Source: CAYWGR01 sp964458015 (GTDB lineage: Bacteria > Planctomycetota > Planctomycetia > Pirellulales > Thermoguttaceae). Taken from it: 9,488 nt of DNA. This document shows, piece after piece, positions 1-6,882 of this stretch (position 1 is the first letter of the stretch; the number at the start of each line of letters is the position of its first letter). Below the pieces are notes generated by a model. The model made no database searches. It was given only the letters and a program-made list of their open reading frames with translations, and was not told where the DNA came from. The stretch is from assembly GCA_964458015.1 (NCBI GenBank), contig CAYWGR010000205.1:1-9488 (forward strand), written 5' to 3'. Both the position numbers and the translations under genes were made by a program.

Positions 1-60
1 GTGTACTGGCCTTCTTCCTTAATTGCACCCCTCTCTACATGATGACTTCGCGTGAGTCTC

Positions 61-120
61 TATCCGCGTTCATTTGCGTCCATTCGCGGTTCCTCTGCGC
101 CTTCGCGTCTTTGCGTGATT
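61..120. repeat. Short-period repeat with GCG-headed units
   Basis: GCG recurs at 66, 76, 86, 97, 105 and 113, giving spacings of 10, 10, 11, 8 and 8 nt. The units read like GCGTTCATTT, GCGTCCATTC, then GCGCCTTC, GCGTCTTT, GCGTGATT. The 61-91 part aligns without gaps to 236-266. From memory, near-identical strings occur between genes in many unrelated bacterial genomes and are often translated into spurious proteins. Their function is unknown to me. Confidence 0.6.
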
Positions 121-191
121 TTTTCTCTCCGTTGCCTTGCCGATAACCGCTATCCTCTTTTTCCAGCCCCTACAAATCGTCAATCAACCCC

Positions 192-218
192 ATCCTGTCG
201 ATCTTGTAAATCCTGTCT
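192..218. repeat. Three tandem 9-nt units (ATCCTGTCG-like)
   Basis: Three consecutive 9-mers are seen: ATCCTGTCG, ATCTTGTAA and ATCCTGTCT. This is a second sequence family with its own period, lying between the two copies of the 10-nt-period repeat. From memory, similar strings built from 'atcctgt' units are scattered through intergenic DNA of many bacteria. No coding or structural role is visible. Confidence 0.55.
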
Positions 219-235
219 CCCCCCCCGACAACACT

Positions 236-269
236 TATCCGTGTTTATCTGTGTCCATCTGTGGTTTCC
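236..269. repeat. Second copy of the 10-nt-period repeat (GTG-headed)
   Basis: GTG heads units at 241, 251 and 261, a 10-nt period. Positions 236-266 align without gaps to 61-91 with seven mismatches in 31 positions, and all seven are C/T differences. Where the first copy has GCG heads, this one has GTG. Confidence 0.6.
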
Positions 270-383
270 AATTTCCGCTCTTTTCGACTCCAATTCAACC
301 CCGCGCCTACGCGCTAATCAACCTGGCGCTCCACCGTAGTGAACCTGAGTGCAAATAGGCTTTACGTCAATTCTCGGGCAAGA

Positions 384-409
384 TGGGTCGAGCGTTAGCG
401 AGCCCCACC
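384..409. repeat. Dispersed-type intergenic element (GGGTCGAGCGTTAGCGAG core)
   Basis: The core GGGTCGAGCGTTAGCGAG followed by CCCCACC has partially self-complementary ends (GGG at the left, CCC at the right, inner GC/GC). From memory, variants of a 'gggtcgagcg...gcgag.cccacc' string are abundant between genes in Pirellulales genomes. Only one copy lies in this window, so its repeat nature cannot be shown here. Confidence 0.35.
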
Positions 410-438
410 AAAGCACTTACGTCGATCCTCCGCATCCC

Positions 439-514
439 CAAATTCGCCGTAACCCTAATTCGGCACTTTTCCAAAAATTTACCCAGTAAATTCCCACCAA
501 CAAATTCGCCGTAA
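439..514. repeat. 14-nt direct repeat pair
   Basis: CAAATTCGCCGTAA occurs identically at 439-452 and 501-514, with start points 62 bp apart. The DNA between is A/T- and C-rich with no visible gene. It could be a remnant of a larger repeat or a binding-site pair. Confidence 0.45.
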
Positions 515-708
515 GTCCCTTGCCCACCATCATGTTGCGCACCCCTTGCCGATTTCATTTCGCAAAAAGCCACTTTCCCAACTTTCCCACCCATCGCGCG
601 CGATTATACCTGCCGAAATGCCTTATCTAAAGGCAATTATTAGCCACTCCCCTTTTCGCGCAGCAAATCCACAACCACGTTTATTGGTGCGAAATTCGCA
701 AAATTCAG

Positions 709-729
709 AAAAACAGGGCGACATCCTGT
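709..729 (-). terminator. Rho-independent terminator of the C45 hydrolase gene
   Basis: Read on the minus strand, ACAGG, a 7-nt loop and CCTGT form a hairpin (729-725 pairing with 717-713) running straight into a T tract (complement of the A run 709-713). Additional G.U and A-U pairs can extend the stem outward. It lies about 50 bp past the stop codon of the minus-strand gene, the expected place. The stem is short, so confidence is moderate. Confidence 0.5.
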
Positions 730-779
730 CCTATTCCTGACCTTGAACCAATCTCATTGCCGCCATCCTGCCACGTGCA

Positions 780-1964
780 TCAAGAGCTTCTGTCGTTTCC
801 CAGCAACTTCTTAAGATCCAAAGTCTTGAACGGCTTCGACGCGGTCGGGCCGGGGCCTATGCTTAGATGCAAGACAAGGTCGGCAGGTTCAAAAACCATG
901 CTTTGGATCGTTCGATCGTTTTGATGCACATGGTCGAGCAACTGAACAACGTCGCGCACCGAGAGCTTTTCGATTTCCTGACTCTTCTTTAACGTTTCAT
1001 AACGTCGGCATTCGGCATGAACAGCCATCGGAGCCAGCCGGAAATGGTTCGTGCAAAAGACCAATCCCTCCTCCGGATTGCGCACGCCGACGTTCTTAGT
1101 CGTGATTTCGTAGACTCGTTGTTTCTTCGGGTCGCATGCCAAAAGCAAGCCCATGCCTGTCGATGGATGCTTGCGTATCCAGGCGTCGAATGCATCGACG
1201 GATTCGAGCGTTTCCATCACTTCCCGAGCAGCGACCGAGTAAGGCATTCCCACCGGATTGATGGCGTCGGAACCGTCGCCGGTCCGGTTCACGGTGTTTG
1301 CGCCCAACGTCAAACCGTCCTCATTGATTCCGCAACTCGATGCCAGCAGGCCGGGAAACGTGACCATCGCGAAGGCCTTCTTGCCTGTCGGATGATACAC
1401 GATCACAAGACTGTGCTCGGCGAGCAAGTCTTGAACCGGGTTGGGACAATCGAAGTTTCGGCCGTAGAGTGCCTTGCCGTTTGCAGAACGTTCAGGACTG
1501 ACCAGCAGACCGGAACAGCCCACCAAAGCCCGCTGAAACTCGAAAATCGTATTCGCAAGGATCACCAAATCCCGATCGGCTCTGGATGCCTGGATCATCG
1601 CCTCGATTTCACGCCGCCGCTCCTCCGGAAACCGATGATAATAGCCGTTTGAAGCGACAAACAATGCAGGAATGAGTTTTCCCGGGACTTTCTTCTTAAG
1701 ATGGTTCCGAAATCGCTCCACCAAAGGAAGCGACGGCTTGAGCGCCAACTTGCCGATCTGACGACCGATTTCCTCCGGCGAGCCGCGAACCATTAGCACC
1801 GGCAAATCATCGATATAGCGCAGTTGCCCTTTTTCGTAAGTTGCCTCGGGAAAGCGAAACGGTTCATCTGCCGCAAGCGAGTTCATCGAGAGCCCGAAAA
1901 TGCTAATGCTCAGCCAAGCAAAGCGGGCAAACAGAACGCTGCAGCTTCGATCTCGACAAGACAT
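780..1964 (-). CDS. Exported C45-family (acyl-CoA:6-APA acyltransferase-like) Ntn-hydrolase
   Basis: This 394-residue protein looks like a C45 peptidase/acyltransferase, a family of Ntn hydrolases that cleave or transfer amide-linked acyl groups after self-processing. Residues 1-32 form a signal peptide with likely cleavage after SLA, so the enzyme is probably exported. The central core carries the family marks: Gly149-Cys150-Ser, where Cys150 would become the N-terminal nucleophile; GRNFD (168-172); GINEDG (212-217); and CTNHF (304-308). By analogy with Penicillium isopenicillin N acyltransferase, which self-cleaves at Gly-Cys, processing here should fall between 149 and 150. The ATG at 1964 has a purine-rich AGGTAGGG 7 nt upstream. 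The gene is single, divergent from the heme-protein operon, with its own promoter candidate and terminator. The substrate cannot be read from the sequence; a plain amidase role is as likely as acyl transfer. Confidence 0.85.
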   Translation of the reverse strand: MSCRDRSCSVLFARFAWLSISIFGLSMNSLAADEPFRFPEATYEKGQLRYIDDLPVLMVRGSPEEIGRQIGKLALKPSLPLVERFRNHLKKKVPGKLIPALFVASNGYYHRFPEERRREIEAMIQASRADRDLVILANTIFEFQRALVGCSGLLVSPERSANGKALYGRNFDCPNPVQDLLAEHSLVIVYHPTGKKAFAMVTFPGLLASSCGINEDGLTLGANTVNRTGDGSDAINPVGMPYSVAAREVMETLESVDAFDAWIRKHPSTGMGLLLACDPKKQRVYEITTKNVGVRNPEEGLVFCTNHFRLAPMAVHAECRRYETLKKSQEIEKLSVRDVVQLLDHVHQNDRTIQSMVFEPADLVLHLSIGPGPTASKPFKTLDLKKLLGNDRSS

Positions 1965-2047
1965 CCTTTTTCCCTACCTGGCTATCCCGCAGAAACATAC
2001 AACGCAGCTCATCGACGGCAGTCAACCGGCTGTCGATCCTGCTTGCA

Positions 2048-2075
2048 AGTATAACAAGCAACTTTTCATACTCAA
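2048..2075 (-). promoter_or_regulatory. Candidate sigma70-type promoter for the C45 hydrolase gene
   Basis: On the minus strand TTGAGT (2075-2070), a 16-nt spacer and TATACT (2053-2048) resemble a housekeeping promoter, giving an untranslated leader of roughly 75 nt. An inverted repeat GCTTG/CAAGC (2041-2045 and 2055-2059) brackets the -10 box and could be an operator. An alternative TTGACT-17-TTGTAT lies nearer the gene but has a poorer -10. The remainder of 1965-2353 holds no gene that I can support. Confidence 0.4.
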
Positions 2076-2244
2076 TCGAGCTTGTTCTTACTACTCCCCA
2101 ATCCGCAGTTCCACCCGTTACATGTATGTCGAATCCAGTACCGCGAGTCAAACGAAGCAAATGCCAGCCATTTTTAAGAAAAATTCCCCACAAGCCCTCG
2201 CCCCCCCGAAAGACAGATCGGCTCTTCCCTTGCAGGATCCCGAT

Positions 2245-2273
2245 TTGACAAAAAACGCCGAATATGATATTCT
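2245..2273 (+). promoter_or_regulatory. Sigma70-type promoter of the heme-protein operon
   Basis: A perfect -35 TTGACA (2245-2250) is followed after 17 nt by TATTCT (2268-2273, 4 of 6 matches). The start would be near 2280, about 74 nt before the ATG. The leader contains ATGCAT twice (2289-2294 and 2296-2301) and then a C/T tract from 2301 to 2340 with only 7 purines in 40 bases, ending at the strong GGAGG (2344-2348). Confidence 0.6.
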
Positions 2274-2353
2274 GCCAGCCAGAAGAATATGCATAATGCA
2301 TTGCTTCCTTTCCTGCCTAGCCCACCCATCCCCCCATTCCTGCGGAGGACAAC

Positions 2354-4753
2354 ATGCGAAAACGTCGGTTATTGGCCTTACGAGCTTTGGGAATTGCCGG
2401 GGCCTTGCTGATATGCCTTTGCTGGAAAAGCATGGTTGCCGCAGCCGGCGAGGATGTCGCAGCACTGCAAGCGGCGTTCGCCGGCGAACGCGATATGTGG
2501 CTCCATATCAATGCGGACGACCACCTTTCGCCCTTGAAAACCGATCGTCCTGCATTACCAGGCGGTGAGCTGTATTGGGGACGCATTGCCCGGTTAAAGC
2601 CTTTGGACCGTGTTTTTGTGATGATGGAAGAGCTATGCAATCGGCTGGCAGCCAAATCGATCGATGTCTCGGCCGAGCGGCAGGAATTAGCGCAACTTCG
2701 CAAGCGTCAGGAAGCCCTGCCCCCGGGCAACGCCGACGCCGAGCTCAAGCTCTACACCGATGCCCGGCTGGCCAAACGCCGTCTGTTGCTTCGCGATCCC
2801 GATCTAGCGGCGCTCTCCAAGGTTTTGTTCGTCAAGCGGTATCCTTATCTTTCGTCGCACAACTACAGCGATGTCATGGATTCACAGTTTCGTTCGGGCG
2901 GCGGCATTGGTACGTTGGAGATGCCTTGGCGCAATGGGCGTTTGGAACCCTCGGAAGCCAAAATGAACTTGCTATACGACGGGGCACGCGGCATCGCGCG
3001 CGATCCGATGTTGGATTTTGAGGCCAAAAAAATCTACTTTGCCTTCCGGCCCGAGAAAACCGATGTGGCCGGCTATCCGCGTTATTGGCATCTGATGGTG
3101 ATGAACGTTGACGGCAGCGGTTTACGTCAATTGACCGACGGACCGTACCACGACATGTATCCGTGTCCGTTGCCCGACGGCGGACTGGCATTTATCACTA
3201 CCCGCTGTGAAAAACGGTTTCTCTGTTGGCGTCCGCAGGCGTTCGTATTGTATCGCATGGACAATTATCTTTCCGAAGGTCAGCCGGCGATTCGTCCTTT
3301 GTCGTATGCAAATCTTACCGAATGGGCGCCTTCGGTGATGCAAGACGGCCGAATACTTTGGACGCGCTCGGAATATCTCGACAAGGGCGCTAACTTCGGC
3401 CACACGCTTTGGGCCATTCATCCCGACGGAATTCAGCCGACGCTCGTCTACGGCAACAACACGCCGAACTGTTACATCAACGCACGCGAAGTGCCCGGCA
3501 GCCGCGAGATCTTATGCACATTGTATTCTCACGGCGGCGACCACAACGGGCCGCTTGGTCTGATTGATTTGACGAAAAGCCCCTACGATCCGACCGCGAT
3601 AACGAACATTACGCCCGATTCCAGACCGCATTACGACATGGATTGGCCGCGGCAAGCTTGTTTCCGTGACCCCACGCCGATTACACGCGATTATTATCTG
3701 ACAAGCCATGCGCCGAAGGATCGCTTCGATTTGTACGTCGTCGATCGTTATGGCAACCGCGAGCTTTTGTATTCCGATCCCTCGCTGAGCTGCATGACGC
3801 CGAGCCTTTTGCGAGCCGTTCCGCGTCCGCCGGTGCTTCCGAGGTTCGAAGTCGCCGCGAAAGACGCCCCCGGCCAATTCAGCGTCCTCGATGTCTATCA
3901 GGGACTGGAGCCGACCGTGCCGCGCGGCAAGGTCAAATACCTTCGGATTTGCGAGGAGGTGGCCTCTCGATTAAGCCGTATGCCCAATGGCGAGTTGCGC
4001 CAGGATTACGGCGATGACTTCATGGATTACTACACCACGCCGACGCACCTTGTCAGCGGGCCCTTCGGTTGGCCGACGTATGTCGCCAAGACATCCCTAG
4101 GGCTTGTGCCGGTCGAAGCCGACGGCTCGGCAAGTTTCTACGCCCCTTCGGGAAAAGTGCTGTATTTCATTGCATTGGACGCGGATCTCAACGAGATACA
4201 GCGCATGAGAAGCGTCGTGCAAGTGCAGCCGGGCGAGCATCGAAGTTGCATCGGATGCCATGAGGATCGAAAGGGAGCGCCGCCTACCTTGGCGAACACG
4301 ACGCCGGCGGCTCTGCTTCGCGCGCCCAGCAAAATCCAAGTGGCTTCCTGGGGCGCTGAGCCGTTTTCCTACGAACGCATCGTCCAGCCGGTGTGGGACG
4401 CGAAATGCGTCAGTTGCCACAGTGCCAAGGATCCGAAAATCAATCTGATGGGCAACCTTGATCCGGCTCGCATTCCGGCCTCCTATAAAACGCTGGTGAC
4501 CGGCGGTTGGGTGCATTATTTTTCGTTGGGCTGGGCCGAACGTCACTATCGCGCGGAACCATTGAGCTTCGGCTCATTGAAAAGCAAGCTTTGGCCGGTT
4601 TTGGACAAAGGTCATTACGGCGTGCAATTGACTCCCGACGAAAAAGAACGCATCCGGTGTTGGACCGATTTGAATTGCCCGCTATGGCCCGACTATCAGC
4701 ATCGTCCCGAGCGACCGGAATCGCCCAACACTTGCCCCCTGACCAAAAAATAA
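2354..4753 (+). CDS. HzsA-like exported diheme cytochrome c with N-terminal PD40 propeller
   Basis: This 799-residue protein resembles the alpha subunit of hydrazine synthase and its many planctomycete relatives. Order: signal peptide 1-31 (cleavage near AAA|GE); a helical segment at about 85-160; a propeller at about 200-480 containing a textbook PD40/TolB stretch (DGSGLRQLTDGP near 253-264, PDGGLAF at 274-280); a middle domain at about 505-610; and a C-terminal diheme domain with CIGCH (632-636) and CVSCH (685-689), ending in the family-like region around HYGVQLTPDEKERIRCW (754-770). It should be periplasmic and need cytochrome c maturation. The ATG follows GGAGG by 5 nt. The next gene starts 16 bp after its stop, so the two are co-transcribed. 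In Kuenenia HzsA, as I recall, Tyr591, four residues after the CxxCH histidine, ligates the catalytic heme; here that position is Lys640. Hydrazine synthesis is therefore not implied. The substrate is unknown; a generic electron-transfer or oxidoreductase role is possible. Confidence 0.82.
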   Translation: MRKRRLLALRALGIAGALLICLCWKSMVAAAGEDVAALQAAFAGERDMWLHINADDHLSPLKTDRPALPGGELYWGRIARLKPLDRVFVMMEELCNRLAAKSIDVSAERQELAQLRKRQEALPPGNADAELKLYTDARLAKRRLLLRDPDLAALSKVLFVKRYPYLSSHNYSDVMDSQFRSGGGIGTLEMPWRNGRLEPSEAKMNLLYDGARGIARDPMLDFEAKKIYFAFRPEKTDVAGYPRYWHLMVMNVDGSGLRQLTDGPYHDMYPCPLPDGGLAFITTRCEKRFLCWRPQAFVLYRMDNYLSEGQPAIRPLSYANLTEWAPSVMQDGRILWTRSEYLDKGANFGHTLWAIHPDGIQPTLVYGNNTPNCYINAREVPGSREILCTLYSHGGDHNGPLGLIDLTKSPYDPTAITNITPDSRPHYDMDWPRQACFRDPTPITRDYYLTSHAPKDRFDLYVVDRYGNRELLYSDPSLSCMTPSLLRAVPRPPVLPRFEVAAKDAPGQFSVLDVYQGLEPTVPRGKVKYLRICEEVASRLSRMPNGELRQDYGDDFMDYYTTPTHLVSGPFGWPTYVAKTSLGLVPVEADGSASFYAPSGKVLYFIALDADLNEIQRMRSVVQVQPGEHRSCIGCHEDRKGAPPTLANTTPAALLRAPSKIQVASWGAEPFSYERIVQPVWDAKCVSCHSAKDPKINLMGNLDPARIPASYKTLVTGGWVHYFSLGWAERHYRAEPLSFGSLKSKLWPVLDKGHYGVQLTPDEKERIRCWTDLNCPLWPDYQHRPERPESPNTCPLTKK

Positions 4754-4769
4754 TCAAGAAGTGATTCTC

Positions 4770-6704
4770 ATGAAAACAGCGCTGCCACAACATCATTGGC
4801 TGTTGGCGGTTTTAATGCTTGCCAACATCGTTGCCGTATCGCCAAGAGCAAAGGCGCAAAACGCCGGAGCCAATAACCCAGGTTGGTCGGGGCCGGTCGC
4901 CGTGGCGTCATCCTTGGATGCAAAACGGCTCTTTGTGGCATTGGCCGACACTCGGCAAATCGTCGTGCTCGATCGAGAGAAGGGAACGATCTCGGCCAAG
5001 ATCGATCTCCCCGGCGAGCCGACCTCGCTGGTCGTCGATCCGAAAACATCGAGAATTTACGCATCTTGCGCCGGTCCGGCGAGTGTCGTGGTTGCAATCG
5101 ATCCAGGAACACTTCAGATTGTCCAATCGCTGCCGGTCGGCCATACAGCAACCGGGATGGCCATTTTGCCCGACGGCTCGCGCCTTTTTGTCTGCAATCG
5201 TTTTGATGCAAATGTATTGGTATTTTCACTGCCGGAGGGCAAAGAAGTTGCACACATGGCGACCTTGCGCGAGCCCGTGGGCGCCGCCGCGACTCCCGAC
5301 GGCAAAACCGTCTTTGTCATCCATCAACTGCCAGCCGCATTTGTCGAAGGCAAAAGACCTGCCGCCGCCGTAACAGCCGTGGATGCGCAAAGCTTCGCGG
5401 CCGTCGATATCGAGCTTCCGGGCGGCAGTTCAGGCGTGCGGGGAATTTGCGTGTCGCCCGACGGAAAGCATGTCTTTGTCACCCACCTTCTTTCACGCAA
5501 CACCTTGCCGGCCACGCAACTGATACGCGGCTGGATGAACACCAACGCCGTGTCGATTCTCGATGCCAAGGACAAAAAATACCTCGGCTCGATTCTCCTG
5601 GATTCGGTCGATCTTGGAGCGGCGAATCCCTGGGGCGTGAGCTGCACTCCCGACGGGTCGATGCTTTGTATCACGCACGCGGGCACCCACGAATTGTCGG
5701 TGATTGATACGGGAAAGATGTTTCAAAAGTTCGCGGCTCGCGCCGAAAGCCGGCGGAGTGCCACGAAAATCCAAACGCCTGCTCCACCACAAAACACCGG
5801 AGGCGTTGCCCATCAATGGAACGTTTCGGTCCTATCGCTTCCGCTGGATTCGAGCAATGATCTCGGTTTTCTCGACGATTTACGTCGCCGTGTGCCTCTT
5901 CCCGGCAATGGACCGCGCGGACTGGCCGTAGTCGATGGCAAGGTTTATGCCGCGATGTATTATTCCGATGCGTTGGCCGTCGCCGATTTGCGAAATCCCT
6001 CCTTATCGCCTTCCACGATTCCTCTAGGTCCGCCGCCGCGTCCGACGGAACAACGTCGCGGTGAGATGCTTTTCCACGATGCAACTCTTTGTTTTCAGCA
6101 CTGGCAAAGTTGCGAATCTTGCCATCCTGATGCACGTGCCGATGCTTTGAATTGGGACTTGATGAACGACGGCTTCGGCAATCCCAAAAATTCCAAAAGT
6201 ATGTTACTGTCGCATCGCACGCCGCCGGCAATGAGCGAGAGCGTGCGCGAGAGCGCCGAAACGGCGGTCCGGGCAGGTTTTCGGCATATTCTCTTCCGTG
6301 AATGCGATGAGAAAGACGCTCAAGCAGTGGATGTTTATCTGAAATCGCTCGCGCCCATGCCTAGCCCTCGGTTGGTCAAAGGCGCGTTAAGCCCCGCGGC
6401 GCAGCGCGGCAAGGAACTTTTCTTCAGCAAGCAGACCGGCTGTGCCGAATGCCATCCTGCCCCGTTCTATACGGATCTGAAGATGCACAATGTCGGAACG
6501 CGTCGCCCCTTCGACCACGTTTCGGATTTCGACACGCCCACGCTGATCGAAACATGGCGCACGGCCCCCTATTTGCATGATGGCAGTTGCGCAACCCTTG
6601 AAGAGTTGATCGGCAAGGGAAATCACGGAAAGCCGGTTGGTGAAACGAACAAGCTCAGCCCTCAAGAAATCGCCGATCTCGTTGAATTTGTTCTTTCGCT
6701 TTGA
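4770..6704 (+). CDS. YVTN propeller fused to a CCP/MauG-like diheme domain
   Basis: This 644-residue exported protein joins two modules. Residues 1-29 form a signal peptide (cleavage near AKA|QN). A YVTN-type propeller follows at about 40-405, with repeated blade signatures such as PDGSRLFV, PDGKTVFV and PDGKHVFV. The C-terminal 430-644 is a diheme domain with CESCH (448-452) and CAECH (558-562), plus the cytochrome-c-peroxidase/MauG-like stretch DTPTLIETWRTAPYLHDGS (588-606). Known relatives reduce peroxide or oxidise protein residues; in hydrazine synthase the beta subunit is a propeller and gamma a CCP/MauG-like diheme protein. I chose the ATG at 4770, with AGAAG 8 nt upstream; an in-frame GTG at 4761 would add three residues. 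It follows the HzsA-like gene by 16 bp, so the two products may form a complex. No convincing terminator was found after it. The reaction is unknown. Confidence 0.82.
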   Translation: MKTALPQHHWLLAVLMLANIVAVSPRAKAQNAGANNPGWSGPVAVASSLDAKRLFVALADTRQIVVLDREKGTISAKIDLPGEPTSLVVDPKTSRIYASCAGPASVVVAIDPGTLQIVQSLPVGHTATGMAILPDGSRLFVCNRFDANVLVFSLPEGKEVAHMATLREPVGAAATPDGKTVFVIHQLPAAFVEGKRPAAAVTAVDAQSFAAVDIELPGGSSGVRGICVSPDGKHVFVTHLLSRNTLPATQLIRGWMNTNAVSILDAKDKKYLGSILLDSVDLGAANPWGVSCTPDGSMLCITHAGTHELSVIDTGKMFQKFAARAESRRSATKIQTPAPPQNTGGVAHQWNVSVLSLPLDSSNDLGFLDDLRRRVPLPGNGPRGLAVVDGKVYAAMYYSDALAVADLRNPSLSPSTIPLGPPPRPTEQRRGEMLFHDATLCFQHWQSCESCHPDARADALNWDLMNDGFGNPKNSKSMLLSHRTPPAMSESVRESAETAVRAGFRHILFRECDEKDAQAVDVYLKSLAPMPSPRLVKGALSPAAQRGKELFFSKQTGCAECHPAPFYTDLKMHNVGTRRPFDHVSDFDTPTLIETWRTAPYLHDGSCATLEELIGKGNHGKPVGETNKLSPQEIADLVEFVLSL

Positions 6705-6817
6705 TTGGAAGAGATTTCAAGGAAGACGCCCTCCTACGTCCCCAGAAATCCGCTAGAAAAGGTCGCAACCCCCTCAACAGGAGGCCTCATTCGCTCCCCT
6801 TGTAATCGCGCCAATCC

Positions 6818-6846
6818 TTGGAATGTAACCTACATTTCAGTGGAAT
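6818..6846 (+). promoter_or_regulatory. Promoter-like element with palindromic operator candidate
   Basis: TTGGAA (6818-6823) and TGGAAT (6841-6846) are 17 nt apart, each matching 4 of 6 consensus bases. Overlapping the -35 end and spacer is a perfect inverted repeat AATGTA-ACC-TACATT (6822-6836). A dimeric repressor or activator could bind there. If transcription starts near 6853, the ATG at 6847 would be excluded and the one at 6883 used. The rest of the 6705-6882 gap shows no gene and no clear terminator. Confidence 0.4.
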
Positions 6847-6882
6847 ATGTTCAACACTAGGCTCGATTGTCGGGGATGCTCG

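Larger units (their letters stand above)
1..779. other. Gene-free intergenic region with short repeats
   Basis: No credible coding region is seen here. The open frames are short, lack convincing ribosome-binding sites and translate the repeats themselves. The stretch contains three short-period repeats between 61 and 269, a dispersed-type element at 384-409, a 14-nt direct repeat (439-452 and 501-514), and a terminator at 709-729 serving the minus-strand gene that ends at 780. The plus strand is markedly C-rich and G-poor: by hand count 421-600 has 69 C and 22 G. Whether the first 50 bases hold the end of a neighbouring gene cannot be decided from this window. Confidence 0.7.

Noticed and set aside
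61..269. CRISPR-like array
   Set aside because: Units are 8-10 nt and contiguous, with no 20-40 nt repeats alternating with unique spacers and no cas genes nearby.
52..339. 95-codon open frame on the plus strand
   Set aside because: It translates the short-period repeats (SVFICVHLWF-type sequence), has no ribosome-binding site and no recognisable domain.
367..594. 75-codon open frame on the minus strand
   Set aside because: It runs through the dispersed-type element and the direct repeat; its composition is explained by the C/G skew and there is no supporting start signal.
1017..1652. 211-codon open frame on the plus strand
   Set aside because: It lies wholly inside the well-supported C45 hydrolase gene on the other strand, and its translation shows no domain.
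1903..2301. 132-codon minus-strand frame across the divergent intergenic region
   Set aside because: It overlaps the start and signal peptide of the C45 gene and both promoter candidates, and resembles no protein that I know.
2411..2425. Lipoprotein signal in the HzsA-like protein (cysteines at residues 21 and 23)
   Set aside because: The residues before each cysteine (LLI and ICL) do not fit a lipobox; an AAA|G signal peptidase I site fits better.
4761..4769. GTG start for the propeller-peroxidase gene
   Set aside because: The ATG three codons later has better spacing from the AGAAG purine run and gives a more typical signal peptide start.
6729..6784. CCTCCT...AGGAGG as a terminator after the heme operon
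   Set aside because: The arms are 44 nt apart with no following T tract, so this is not a convincing rho-independent terminator.
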